Notes: generated from the sequence alone by a model not told the origin. DNA of 53,180 nt from a bacterium (GCA_016721565.1 JADKHW010000027.1:1-53180); one strand, 5' to 3'; counted from the first letter of the stretch, positions 1 to 8,876 are shown. Made by a program: numbers and translations.

Positions 1-101
1 ATTACCATTCCTGAACTTACTTCTAAGATTCGGACAACTATCCTGCCTGAAATAGTCTTCAACTCGGTTTGCTGAGCTTTAATCCATTCGCAAACATCCT
101 T

Positions 102-599
102 ATGACGAAAACGATTGAGCAAAAGAAGGCAGATAGGTTTCTTTTTTTAAGGGCCGTCTACGATGCCACGGAAAACACATCACCACGTTTCTTCAACATT
201 TGGGAAATTGGCGATTCACTAGGGTTTTCACGTGAGGAGTCAAGATCGATCTTTGAATACCTAAAAGGTGAATATCTTGTAGAACCAAAGTTTGCTTGCG
301 GGGATATCTGCTCACGCATGCAGGAGTTTGTCAAAGTTGGGAGGAAGCCTTGCCAACCCGGATGAAGGTACCGCGCACTTTCCACCATATTCAATCATTG
401 TGAACACAGGCACAATTGTTAATCAATCAGTTCGTGGGGAAAGTGTATCTGCAATCCGGTTTCGGTCGATTCAAATAATACGCAAATTGATCTCGCAAGC
501 AAAAAGAACAACTCAAAGGTTGTCCAAATTTTAGTTGGTGTAGCAGTTATTGTCATTTCTGCAATAATATTGTCGAGGCTCGGCATAAAGCCCCAACCC
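102..599 (+). pseudogene. Frameshifted small protein: winged-helix-like N-terminus, C-terminal membrane anchor
   Basis: An open frame from ATG 102 (MTKTIEQKKADRFLFLR) encodes about 65 residues resembling a widespread small hypothetical family with a winged-helix-like start (WEIGDSLGFSREE). The conserved continuation then moves to a second frame (THAGVCQSWEEAL, about 314-352) and a third (LANPDEGTAHFPPYSII, about 350-435). A likely C-terminal hydrophobic helix (ILVGVAVIVISAIIL) appears about 528-572 back in the first frame, which runs without a stop into tdk. At least two, probably three, single-base frameshifts are needed. The pieces fit one protein of about 160 residues. Family assignment is from memory of the sequence pattern; function is unknown. 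The 3' end is uncertain. Confidence 0.5.
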
Positions 600-1211
600 A
601 TGCACCACTTCCCTCACAATACAGGTTGGATTGAAGTTATTTGCGGACCGATGTTCTCGGGGAAGACCGAGGAGTTGATCCGCAGATTGGTGCGTGCGCA
701 AATTGCCAAACTGAAAGTTGAGATATTCAAGCCGCAGATTGATTTGCGCTACTCTAAAGATGAAATCGTGAGCCATTCGCGTCTGACGATTCCTTCAAAG
801 CTTGTGACCTCGCCGTGGGAAATTTTTGAACTTGCACAGCATGCCGACGTAATCGGTATTGATGAAGCGCAGTTCCTCGGACACGACTTGATTGAAGTGG
901 TGCAGAAGCTCGCCGATCAAGGCAAGCGCGTGATTTGCGCGGGGCTTGATACCGATTATCGCGGCGAGCCGTTTGATCCGATTCCGCAACTGCTTGCGAT
1001 TGCCGAATATATTGATAAGACCCTCGCGATTTGCGTCGTGTGCGGCAATCCCGCCAAACACACGCAGCGCGTCGTTGCCTCGAATGAACGCGTGCTGGTG
1101 GGGGCAACCGAAGCCTACGAAGCGCGCTGCCGCAATTGTTTTGTTCCTCCCGATCCTGTGCAAGAAGAAGCCGCACAGGAGCAACTCCCTCTCTCCACAC
1201 CTCAAGGGTAA
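600..1211 (+). CDS. tdk: Thymidine kinase, type II (TK1 family)
   Basis: Phosphorylates thymidine to dTMP with ATP in the cytoplasm (pyrimidine salvage). The 203-residue protein has the P-loop GPMFSGKTEE at residues 16-25, the Walker B-like DEAQF, the GLDTDYRGEPF lasso region, and a zinc ribbon made of CVVCG and CRNC near the C-terminus, all diagnostic of the TK1-like family. ATG 600 is preferred because the frame extends upstream only as TTG 570 and into the membrane helix of the preceding broken gene. The stop lies 3 bp before the nupC start, suggesting a kinase-transporter operon for nucleoside uptake. Confidence 0.95.
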   Translation: MHHFPHNTGWIEVICGPMFSGKTEELIRRLVRAQIAKLKVEIFKPQIDLRYSKDEIVSHSRLTIPSKLVTSPWEIFELAQHADVIGIDEAQFLGHDLIEVVQKLADQGKRVICAGLDTDYRGEPFDPIPQLLAIAEYIDKTLAICVVCGNPAKHTQRVVASNERVLVGATEAYEARCRNCFVPPDPVQEEAAQEQLPLSTPQG

Positions 1212-1214
1212 ATC

Positions 1215-2444
1215 TTGGAACGCTTCCAATCCCTCCTCGCAATTCCGATTCTAATCGGCATTGCCTACTTGCTCTCCGCTGATCGCAAAAATTTCCCGTG
1301 GCGCGTCGTGCTCTGGGGTATCAGTCTGCAAATTATTTTTGCAGTTTTGATATTGTGGACGCCGGAGGCCAGCGAACCTTTAATGGCTCGGAGATCTCGT
1401 CACGAAGTCTTGAGCTTTCGCGACGGACGGTTCGGCTTCCTGTTTGGCAACATGGTCAAAGAAGGAGTATCGAAAACGTTCGGTTTCAATTCGCGTTTGC
1501 AATTCTCCCGACGATTATTTTCTTCGGCGCTTCATGGATGATAATACTATCTTGGCATCATGCAAAAGGTCGTGAAGGGCTGGCGTGGGTGATGACCAAG
1601 ACGATGCGCACATCAGGCGCCGAATCACTTGCCGCTGCGGCCAATATCTTCTTCGGTCAAACTGAAGCGCCGCTCGTTGTGCGCCCGTTCATGAAAACGA
1701 TGACACGCAGCGAGCTCATTGCAGTGATGGTCCGAGGCTTTGGCACTGTTGCAGGCGGCGTGATGGCGGGCTACATTTTGCTGGGCGTTCCTGCGAAGCA
1801 CTTGCTCGCCGCATCGGTGATGTCGGCGCCGGGCGCGCTGATTTTTGCGAAGATATTTTTCCTGAAAACGGAAAGCGCTGGACGGCCGGGTGCGCTGACA
1901 TCCCGGAAATAGCCGAAAGCCAACGTGATTGATGCTGCCGCGAACGGCGCGCGTGACGGATTAGGCTTGCGGTTAATGTCGGTGCGATGCTGCTCGCATT
2001 TATCGCGTTGATTGCAGTTGTCAATGCTTTCTTGGCATGCTTCCGGGCATTTGGCAGTATCGGCGGTCGCGTGGTTTCCGCAAGCTTGCGTGAAATCTTT
2101 TCGTACGTCTTGTGGCCGATAGGCTTCATTCTCGGCGTCCCCGTCGCAGAGTGCAAAGACTTTGCCTTCTTGATCGGCACCAAAATTTCAATCAACGAAT
2201 TTGTCGCCTATGTCGAAATGATTAAGAGACAGGCGGGTGCTCACCGCGCACGATCATGCTCGCATCGTATGCGCTGTGCGGCTTTACGAATTTCTCATCC
2301 ATCGGTATTCAGATTGGCGGTATTGGCAGTCTCGCACCCGAGCGGCGCACGGATCTTGCGCAACTCGGTTTGAAAGCGATGATTGCTGGAGCTATGGTAA
2401 GTTTACAGACAGCGGCGATAGCGGGCGTCCTGTCAACTGAGTAA
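1215..2444 (+). pseudogene. nupC: NupC-type concentrative nucleoside transporter, multiply frameshifted
   Basis: Fragments in all three frames reconstruct a concentrative nucleoside transporter (CNT family), an inner-membrane ion-coupled importer. Seen in order: an N-terminal hydrophobic segment from TTG 1215 (PILIGIAYLLSADRK); FLFGNMVK; FAILPTIIFFGA; AWVMTKTMRTSGAESLAAAA and FGQTEAPLVVRPF (substrate and ion site core); LLAASVMSAPGAL; NVIDAAANGARDGL; NVGAMLLAFIALIAVVNA; and SPRTIMLASYALCGFTNFSS to the C-terminus. At least five frame changes are needed, near 1380-1600, 1905-1960 and 2235. Conserved residues survive on both sides of each break, which fits indel errors better than old decay. It sits directly after tdk, and a terminator follows. 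Confidence 0.85.
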
Positions 2445-2450
2445 ACAAGA

Positions 2451-2477
2451 AAAGTCCGCGCACATCGCGGACTTTTT
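2451..2477. terminator. Bidirectional Rho-independent terminator
   Basis: A 10-bp stem AAAGTCCGCG / CGCGGACTTT with a 5-nt loop, with T and A tracts on the two sides. It lies between the convergent nupC remnant (plus) and the SulP transporter (minus) and can serve both. Confidence 0.8.
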
Positions 2478-2504
2478 CAAATGATGACAAAAGATTTCGC
2501 AGTG

Positions 2505-4145
2505 CTATTGTGTGCCCATGATTTGTTTGGCGCGCGTAATGGCTTCGTCAAACGTTGACACAATATTCTCTTCGCCGAACTGCTCAATCAACCCACCGCG
2601 CTCTAAAACGTCGTGCGGCTGTTTGTTGATGCCGGAAATGAGCATCACGCTGCCTTCTTTATTGCAGGCATGAAAGACTTCCACTAAGGCCTGCATGCCG
2701 GAGCTGTCCATCACAGGCACTTTGCGCATGCGGATAATCCGAACTTTGGGTGCTCGTGAGACAATGTGCATGGCTTCTTTGAATTTGTAAACCGCGCCGA
2801 AAAAGAACGGGCCATTTATTTCATAGACTTGTACGCCTTTGGGAATCGCGCTACGGTCGAGCACGTCTTGTTCTTCAGCCGGACTCGGATCACGCATCTC
2901 GCTCGAGAATATTTCGATTTCGGTGGCACTGGACATGCGCTTCATGAACAGGAATACGGCCATCACCATGCCGACTTCAATGGCGACGGTCAAGTCGAGG
3001 ACAACAGTCAGTGCAAGCGTTGTGAGCAAGACCGCCACGTCACTCTTGGGACCGCGGAGCATAGCCACGAAAGAGTGCCACTCAAACATGTTGTAGGCGA
3101 CGACGACAAGGATTGCCGCCAGTGCCGCCAGCGGAATCATCTGTGCGAACGAGCCGAAAACGAGCATCAGTAACAAAAGCGTAACTGCGTGAACCAAGCC
3201 AGATACGGGAGTTCTACCGCCGTTGCGCACGTTGGTCGCTGTTCTGGCAATCGCTCCGGTAACAGGAAGTCCGCCGAAAACAGAACTCGCGATATTTGCG
3301 GCACCTTGCGCGACAAGTTCCATATTGGAACGGTGCCTTCCGCCGATCATACCGTCTGCAACTACTGCCGAGAGTAACGACTCAATTGCCACAAGCACAG
3401 CAATTGTTATAGCCGGTGAGACGAGGTGGCGAATCTGAGCAAACGTCAAATCAGGCACCTGCGGCATCGGCAGCATGGACGGGATCTCGCCGAAGCGCGA
3501 GCCAATGGTCTCTACATTGAGATTCATAAGTTGTGCGAGTCCCGTTGCGCCGACAAGCACAATGATTGACCCCGGAATCACGTGCGAGATACGCGGCCAG
3601 ACGATCATGAAAACAACTGCGCCAGCTCCGATGATTGCCGCAGTTGGGTTAATTGATCCGGAAGCCATCCAAAGAAAATAAATCTTCTCGAAGAAGTTCG
3701 TAGTCTGCCCTTCCAGCTTCATGCCGAAGATGTCTGCAATCTGCGACACGAAGATGATCATTGCAATGCCGCTAGTGAAACCTGTCACAACGGGCAACGG
3801 TATAAATTTGATGACACTTCCGAGTCGAAATCTGCCGAAGACAATGAGCAGGATTCCCGCCAGGAAAGTCGAGACAATCAAGCCGTCAAGTCCGTATTCG
3901 GCAATGATGCCGAACACGATCACGACGAATGCACCTGCCGGGCCGCCGATTTGAACACGGCTTCCACCCAATAGCGAAACGAAGAATCCGCCGACGACTC
4001 GTTCCGGTGACACACCAGAGGCAATCGCAAATGCGATGCAGAGCGGCAACGCGACGATTCCGACGATTAAACCCGCGACGAGGTCGCGCGTAAATTGCTT
4101 ACGGTCGTAGGTTTCGAGAGTTGTCCAAAGTTTTGGCTTTAACAT
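2505..4145 (-). CDS. SulP (SLC26) family anion transporter with STAS domain
   Basis: A 546-residue inner-membrane transporter for sulfate, bicarbonate or another anion; substrate cannot be told from sequence. The N-terminus (DLVAGLIVGIVALPLCIAFAIASG) is the SulP signature. About ten hydrophobic segments follow to roughly residue 400, including GGPAGAFVVIVFGII and PLPVVTGFTSGIAMII. A cytosolic STAS domain covers about residues 430-545, with MDSSGMQAL in the position of the conserved STAS serine loop. The start ATG occupies 4145-4143, inside a CATG shared with the divergent nuclease gene. No Shine-Dalgarno is visible and a good promoter lies just upstream, so the message looks leaderless. Confidence 0.93.
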   Translation of the reverse strand: MLKPKLWTTLETYDRKQFTRDLVAGLIVGIVALPLCIAFAIASGVSPERVVGGFFVSLLGGSRVQIGGPAGAFVVIVFGIIAEYGLDGLIVSTFLAGILLIVFGRFRLGSVIKFIPLPVVTGFTSGIAMIIFVSQIADIFGMKLEGQTTNFFEKIYFLWMASGSINPTAAIIGAGAVVFMIVWPRISHVIPGSIIVLVGATGLAQLMNLNVETIGSRFGEIPSMLPMPQVPDLTFAQIRHLVSPAITIAVLVAIESLLSAVVADGMIGGRHRSNMELVAQGAANIASSVFGGLPVTGAIARTATNVRNGGRTPVSGLVHAVTLLLLMLVFGSFAQMIPLAALAAILVVVAYNMFEWHSFVAMLRGPKSDVAVLLTTLALTVVLDLTVAIEVGMVMAVFLFMKRMSSATEIEIFSSEMRDPSPAEEQDVLDRSAIPKGVQVYEINGPFFFGAVYKFKEAMHIVSRAPKVRIIRMRKVPVMDSSGMQALVEVFHACNKEGSVMLISGINKQPHDVLERGGLIEQFGEENIVSTFDEAITRAKQIMGTQ

Positions 4146-4698
4146 GATTTATCAATATATACGAACCGAAAGAATTTCGCAAGCCTTGCGGCTGAGTTTT
4201 GTAACTCTGTTCTTGCTTGTGCTCGCGTGCAGGCACTCTTCGCCGAATACTATTCTGCCGTTTCGCGAGACCGTAGTTGATAAGGCAGATATTGAGGTCG
4301 AGGACGGCGATACATTTACGTGGCGTGGTCAGAAGGTGCGTATGCTCGGCATCGACTGCGCCGAACCAGACTCTCCGTTTCATCGCGGCAACCAAGAGCC
4401 GTGGGGCACGCGGGCAGAGGTGTTTTTGCGCGATCAAATCACAAAGGCTAAGAAACTCTCGGTGATTCGGATTGAAAAGCCGGATCGCTATGGACGTTGG
4501 CTCGGATATTTGCTCGCGGACGGAGAAAGTGTAAACGCGCGGGTTATTCGCGCTGGTTTAGCCTATGAAACCGTGTCGCATTACGGCAAGCAAGGATTGG
4601 ATCGCTATGCAGAAGAGTGTTTGGATGTCGCTAAGACTGCCCCCAAACCAGAGTTTGAGCTTCCTGCTGATTTTAGAAAACGCAATCGAAAAGAATGA
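4144..4698 (+). CDS. Thermonuclease-like (SNase) lipoprotein
   Basis: Probably an exported, membrane-anchored nuclease degrading DNA or RNA. The N-terminus is a lipoprotein signal ending LLVLAC (Cys29). The SNase fold covers about residues 45-165: VEDGDTFTWRG, VRMLGIDCAEP (Arg, Asp and Glu of the active-site region), GTRAEVFL and DRYGRWLGYLLADG (second catalytic Arg region), then NARVIRAGLAYE. Length 184 residues is normal. The start is uncertain: ATG 4144 overlaps the SulP start codon, while TTG 4186 would leave a compact 15-residue signal. Its stop overlaps the next gene by 4 bp (ATGA), so translation is probably coupled to purine nucleoside phosphorylase, consistent with nucleic-acid scavenging. 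Confidence 0.88.
   Translation: MIYQYIRTERISQALRLSFVTLFLLVLACRHSSPNTILPFRETVVDKADIEVEDGDTFTWRGQKVRMLGIDCAEPDSPFHRGNQEPWGTRAEVFLRDQITKAKKLSVIRIEKPDRYGRWLGYLLADGESVNARVIRAGLAYETVSHYGKQGLDRYAEECLDVAKTAPKPEFELPADFRKRNRKE
4154..4182 (-). promoter_or_regulatory. Candidate sigma-70-type promoter for the SulP gene
   Basis: On the minus strand, TTGCGA (4182-4177) and TATATT (4159-4154) are separated by exactly 17 nt. The predicted transcription start (about 4146-4148) falls at the SulP ATG, giving a leaderless mRNA. The element lies inside the first codons of the divergent nuclease gene if that gene starts at 4144. Confidence 0.5.
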
Positions 4699-5540
4699 TA
4701 ATGGAAACTCGTCAACACGCCCGCATTCGAATCACAACTCCCGAAACAAATATCTCTGACCTGGCAAAATATCTTCCCGGAACGGCAGAAGTGGCCATCA
4801 TTCTCGGTTCGGGATTAGGTGCGTTTGCCGATACATTGAGCGACGCAAAAGGTGTCAAAACCAGCGACGTTCCCGGCTATCCGGTTTCGACGGTTGCGGG
4901 TCACGCAGGCAAAATTGTTTCAGGCAAGATCGGCAATACAAAAATGCTTGCCTTTCAAGGGCGCGTGCACATGTATGAAGGATATTCGCCCGAGCAGGTT
5001 GCAGTTCCAGTGCGACTCGCACATGCAGCGGGTGCCAAAACTCTGATCGTGACGAATGCGTCCGGCGGAGTGAGCAAGAGGTTTCGAGCAGGCGATCTGA
5101 TGCTGATCGAGGACCATATCAATCTGCAATTCCGCAATCCGCTTCGTGGGCCAGTTTCGAAGGACGAGTCACGCTGGCCGGATATGTGCAATTGTTACGA
5201 TTCACAACTAAAAACACTCGCCGAAGCGGTCGCGCTGGAACAGAAAATCGAGTTGAAGCGTGGAACATTGGCGGCACTTTTGGGTCCGACCTATGAAACG
5301 CCCGCCGAGGTGAAAATGCTTGCTACGCTCTGCGCCGACGGTGTCTGTATGTCCACCGTTCCTGAGGTGATTGCGGCCGCAGCTCTCGGCATGAGAGTTC
5401 TCGGAATCTCGTGTGTAACGAATGCGGCATCCGGACTGGGAGCGGAAAAGCTGTCGCACGACGATGTACAACAGGTGGCAAATGACTCTGCTAAGAAGTT
5501 CACAAGATTGATTACAAATATCATTGGCCGGATAGCCTAA
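4695..5540 (+). CDS. punA: Purine nucleoside phosphorylase, trimeric type
   Basis: Cleaves purine nucleosides with phosphate to free base and (deoxy)ribose-1-phosphate. The 281-residue protein shows the trimeric PNP motifs in order: phosphate loop ILGSGLG (about 36-42), GRVHMYEGYS, TNASGGV, GPTYETPAEVKM (base-binding Glu), MSTVPEVIAA and CVTNAASGLG. The Asn of VTNAA matches the residue giving 6-oxopurine (guanosine/inosine) preference in this class. The start ATG 4695 overlaps the nuclease stop; ATG 4701 is a possible alternative. With the nuclease, nupC and tdk it forms a salvage neighbourhood. Confidence 0.95.
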   Translation: MIMETRQHARIRITTPETNISDLAKYLPGTAEVAIILGSGLGAFADTLSDAKGVKTSDVPGYPVSTVAGHAGKIVSGKIGNTKMLAFQGRVHMYEGYSPEQVAVPVRLAHAAGAKTLIVTNASGGVSKRFRAGDLMLIEDHINLQFRNPLRGPVSKDESRWPDMCNCYDSQLKTLAEAVALEQKIELKRGTLAALLGPTYETPAEVKMLATLCADGVCMSTVPEVIAAAALGMRVLGISCVTNAASGLGAEKLSHDDVQQVANDSAKKFTRLITNIIGRIA

Positions 5541-5548
5541 TTATTATC

Positions 5549-7279
5549 GTGAAACACGGCACAATATTATCGATACTACTGTTTGCACTTTGTGCGAACT
5601 CCCAAACCCAATTCTCTCCCGGCGATTGGCAATCGTGGCGAGATTTTCGCGGCGCGCGCGCGCTTGACGCGAATATGCGAGAGCTGTTCGTGGCAACGGG
5701 TGGCGGGGTGCTTGTTTATGAATTGAATCGCAATCGATGGGAAAACCCTGCGGTGATGGGTTACGGTTCGTTTGAAGCCGTGCCGATTGACGACGCGCTC
5801 TTGCTCCTGCACGATGAACGCTTCAACTATTTGTGGGTCGTGACTCGCGATAGACTCCTAAAGTGGAATCGTGGCCTTGACCGTTGGGAAATCGCGCGAA
5901 CAAATATTTGGCCGCTTGATGAGCGTCCCGTGAATATCGGCATCGGCGATCAATCACTCTATGTTGAGACGATTCCCGATCGTTTGTTCGATGGACTTTT
6001 CACTACAGGAACTCCAATTCCCGATCCGATTTGGATGCGCTATATACGCCGTTACAGTGGTGATAGAGCTACTGGAAACCTGTTTCCGGAGATGAAGCCC
6101 GGTGACAACGACACACTCTCGATTCGTTGGCGTGGTTTAAGAACAAAGATTCCCCTTCGAGATTCAAATTATCCTTCCGGTGTGCTCGGACAGCCTCCCG
6201 CCGGACTACCGATGCTGTTTCCGCCGCCGCCATACACATGGCTCGCCGATGGAACATTGCTCGATCAAAAGAATCGCGCCTACCCGATGACGGATTGGCT
6301 TGTCGATTCATGGGATACATTTTGGAGTACGCATTGGGGCGCAGGAGTGTTGCGCACGGAGCTGCGCGGCTTGCGTGGGATACAGGAACTTGCGGGTCCC
6401 GCAGGTAATGACATTCGCGCGCTTGTATTGCTCGATAACGAGATGTGGGCTGCGGGTGCCAATGAAGGCGATTTTATGGGCATCTCGGTCATGGAAGACT
6501 ACGGCGATAATTGGCGCTTCATCGAAAAGCGCGACAATCAGCAGATTCGCTCAACAAGAGTTGAGGATATGGATTTCGTCGGTGAGCGTGTTTGGCTCGC
6601 GTCTGCCGACGGTTTATTAAGTTATCTTCCGCGCAAGAAGATTTGGAAACGTTACGACGTGCAAGACAATCTGCCCTCTCAGCAAGTTACCGCGCTTGCA
6701 GGTTTGCGAGATGAATTGTGGATTGGCACCAACGACGGTCTGGCGGTGATGGACACAAAATCAAACGGCATCACACGCATTCCCAACACTACATTTGAAT
6801 TGCAAGGAATCACGGAACTGCTTGCTGATGACTCTGTGATTTGGGTAGGTACAGGACTTGGATTGTTCCAAGTGCAAGTGCGCTCGCACGAGATTTCACA
6901 AATACCGATGGACAACGGGATGTTGGTCGGGCAAGTGACAGGTTTGGCTAAATTTGGATCGACACTTTGGGTCTCCTCACCGAACGGCATCATGCGCCGC
7001 ACCGCTTCGGGTGAGTCAAAGTCGTGGTTAGCCGACACTTGGATGAAGCAAACTGAGCCGACTTGCATCACAGCTTCTGATCCGTATATTTGGATAGGCA
7101 CTGACGGCGGTCTGTTTCGATTTGATCCCTCGCGTGAATCGTGGGAACACTACACCCGGCGTGACGGGCTGGTGGACGATCGCGTGCAAGTTGTGCGAGA
7201 AGACCGTGGAGATTTGTGGATTGGAACCGCCGGTGGCCTAACGCGGTATTACTACAGCAAGCCGGGTGCACCACGATAG
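5549..7279 (+). CDS. Secreted two-component-type propeller (Reg_prop repeat) protein
   Basis: A 576-residue exported protein starting at GTG 5549, 8 bp after the phosphorylase stop, with signal peptide ILSILLFALCANSQ. The C-terminal 250 residues hold repeats of the regulator-propeller type: LWIGTNDGLAVMD, IWVGTGLGLFQ, IWIGTDGGLFRFD and LWIGTAGGLTRYY, each one blade. Such propellers usually form the periplasmic sensor of hybrid histidine kinases, but here no membrane helix, kinase or sorting domain follows: the protein ends at residue 576. No Shine-Dalgarno is visible, so it may be translated by read-on from the upstream gene. Ligand and function are unknown. Confidence 0.8.
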   Translation: MKHGTILSILLFALCANSQTQFSPGDWQSWRDFRGARALDANMRELFVATGGGVLVYELNRNRWENPAVMGYGSFEAVPIDDALLLLHDERFNYLWVVTRDRLLKWNRGLDRWEIARTNIWPLDERPVNIGIGDQSLYVETIPDRLFDGLFTTGTPIPDPIWMRYIRRYSGDRATGNLFPEMKPGDNDTLSIRWRGLRTKIPLRDSNYPSGVLGQPPAGLPMLFPPPPYTWLADGTLLDQKNRAYPMTDWLVDSWDTFWSTHWGAGVLRTELRGLRGIQELAGPAGNDIRALVLLDNEMWAAGANEGDFMGISVMEDYGDNWRFIEKRDNQQIRSTRVEDMDFVGERVWLASADGLLSYLPRKKIWKRYDVQDNLPSQQVTALAGLRDELWIGTNDGLAVMDTKSNGITRIPNTTFELQGITELLADDSVIWVGTGLGLFQVQVRSHEISQIPMDNGMLVGQVTGLAKFGSTLWVSSPNGIMRRTASGESKSWLADTWMKQTEPTCITASDPYIWIGTDGGLFRFDPSRESWEHYTRRDGLVDDRVQVVREDRGDLWIGTAGGLTRYYYSKPGAPR

Positions 7280-7311
7280 TTTAACAGAACGGAAAGAACA
7301 GGAGTTCACCA

Positions 7312-7575
7312 TTGTTTGGACCTGTACGCGAAGGCATCTTCTATTTTAGTCGTAAGGAATTCGAACATGGCCACGCCGTCAAGGTGTGGTATCTTGGAGA
7401 AGGTATCAAGAAGGGTTGGCAAGTGACGCCGATGCGTGAAGGTCGTCCTGCAGGCATGACATTCCCGCTCAGCCCGGATATTTGGGACTATCTCTACAGC
7501 GAAGAGGAAATGACGGTCGGAGCATTCCGCGCCGCCGGGGAACATTCTCGCGAACATATGGGGTTTACAAAGTAA
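7312..7575 (+). CDS. Small hypothetical protein, TTG start
   Basis: An 87-residue protein, not recognised. TTG 7312 is chosen because AGGAG (7300-7304) lies 7 nt upstream and there is no ATG nearby in frame. The sequence is charged and soluble (VKVWYLGEGIKKGWQVTPMREGRP), without signal peptide or membrane segment. It begins 32 bp after the propeller gene and may be transcribed with it. Base composition and the ribosome site support a real gene; function unknown. Confidence 0.6.
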   Translation: MFGPVREGIFYFSRKEFEHGHAVKVWYLGEGIKKGWQVTPMREGRPAGMTFPLSPDIWDYLYSEEEMTVGAFRAAGEHSREHMGFTK

Positions 7576-7631
7576 GAGAGTATGTGATCCGACTGGGGAA
7601 AGTCGCTCGCGCCGGTTATGGAAAAGAATTC

Positions 7632-8693
7632 ATGTTCAAACTGTATCACATTGCATGTGCGGCCCTCTGGGTTTCCGTGGCGAGTGCGCTCACCACGAGC
7701 GACAGCGTGCGCATCAACGAGATCTACGTTGCCGGGCCGCCGTCTTACAATGAACAGGACGGATTCATCGAGTTTTACAATGCCGGATCCAGTACAGCCT
7801 TCTTAGATGGAGCGATGGTCTTGCAAGGTCTGGACACCTTTGCCCAGTTAGCCTTCAAGTTTCCAGGTGAGCCCGGCGGACAGTATATTGGACTGGCCCC
7901 GGGTTCTTTTTTGGTCTTGGCCACGGATGCGTATGACCACTCAATCAGTAGCCCTGGTTCACCGAATCTGGAAAACGCCGATTTTGAAACGGTGATACCT
8001 GACGAGCCTGAACCCGGTGACAATGTCTCAGTCGAGAACTTGTCTCAGGTACTTGACGTTAATTTCGATTGGTTCTTTGTTAGGCGCTGGGGGCAGGTCA
8101 TCTTGACTACGGGGGAGTTTTGGACATTTCGTCCCTGTCAGCCCGGAGAGGCTTGCGGCTCTCTGATTTGCCAAGTTCCGCTTGAAATGGTTGTGGACGG
8201 AGTGGAGTACCTTCACCACCTCTCTGGGGACAGCTTGCCTCGGCTGAATGACGCAATCGATGGCGGTGTTATCTTGGGGATTGAGCCGTGGACGGGCCAG
8301 AGTGCAGAACGCATAAGCCCCGGACAGGACACGGACAATAGCTCCGCTGATTTTAGGGTTTTGCAGTATCCGACACCAGGCTATCCGAGTCCACTTGCGG
8401 CAGGGGAGAGACCTACTCCTGTGCCTCTAAGCCCTATGTTGATAAGAGCTTGGCCGAATCCGTTTAACCCAGACTTAACAATTGCCCTGAATACAACAAA
8501 TAACGAGTCAGGCAGGCTCGTGGCCTTTGACGTGCTTGGCCGCGAAGTTGCAGTGTTGTTTGAAGGTCGGCTCCCTGTCGGCCAAAATGTGTTCAAATGG
8601 CAGGCAAATCAGTCCCCCAGCGGCTCCTACTGGTTGACGTGGCTCGGCTCCGGCTCGACTGCAAGTCCCGTGCAGGTTAGACTACTGAAGTGA
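7632..8693 (+). CDS. Secreted lamin-tail-like protein with C-terminal sorting domain
   Basis: A 353-residue exported protein from ATG 7632, where the signal peptide begins (MFKLYHIACAALWVSVASA); the frame is open further upstream but overlaps the preceding gene. Residues about 25-110 resemble a lamin-tail domain (VRINEIYVAGP, DGFIEFYNAGSS, LAPGSFLVLATD). The last 80 residues are a FlgD-like sorting module: AWPNPFNPDLTIAL, AFDVLGREVAVL, PSGSYWLTWLG, ending VRLLK. It is probably displayed on or released from the cell surface. Role unknown. Confidence 0.82.
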   Translation: MFKLYHIACAALWVSVASALTTSDSVRINEIYVAGPPSYNEQDGFIEFYNAGSSTAFLDGAMVLQGLDTFAQLAFKFPGEPGGQYIGLAPGSFLVLATDAYDHSISSPGSPNLENADFETVIPDEPEPGDNVSVENLSQVLDVNFDWFFVRRWGQVILTTGEFWTFRPCQPGEACGSLICQVPLEMVVDGVEYLHHLSGDSLPRLNDAIDGGVILGIEPWTGQSAERISPGQDTDNSSADFRVLQYPTPGYPSPLAAGERPTPVPLSPMLIRAWPNPFNPDLTIALNTTNNESGRLVAFDVLGREVAVLFEGRLPVGQNVFKWQANQSPSGSYWLTWLGSGSTASPVQVRLLK

Positions 8694-8847
8694 AAATTCC
8701 ACGATAGGGCACACAGCCATATCGGAATCTGAACTTAGAAGAGAACTTTCACGCCGGGCAAAGTATTTGCTGATTAATCAACAACTGGACTGTTCTTGTC
8801 GCATGTTGCGTTGTTAAGACACGCATGCACAACAAAAGTAAAGACCC

Positions 8848-8876
8848 TTGCAAATCCAATCAGGCTTGCCTAAATT
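8848..8876 (+). promoter_or_regulatory. Candidate promoter for clpC
   Basis: TTGCAA (8848-8853), 17-nt spacer, TAAATT (8871-8876), in the 235-bp gap before clpC. Predicted start near 8883 gives a leader of about 45 nt containing GAGAGGA 9 nt or less before ATG 8929. No CtsR-like repeat was seen. Confidence 0.4.
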
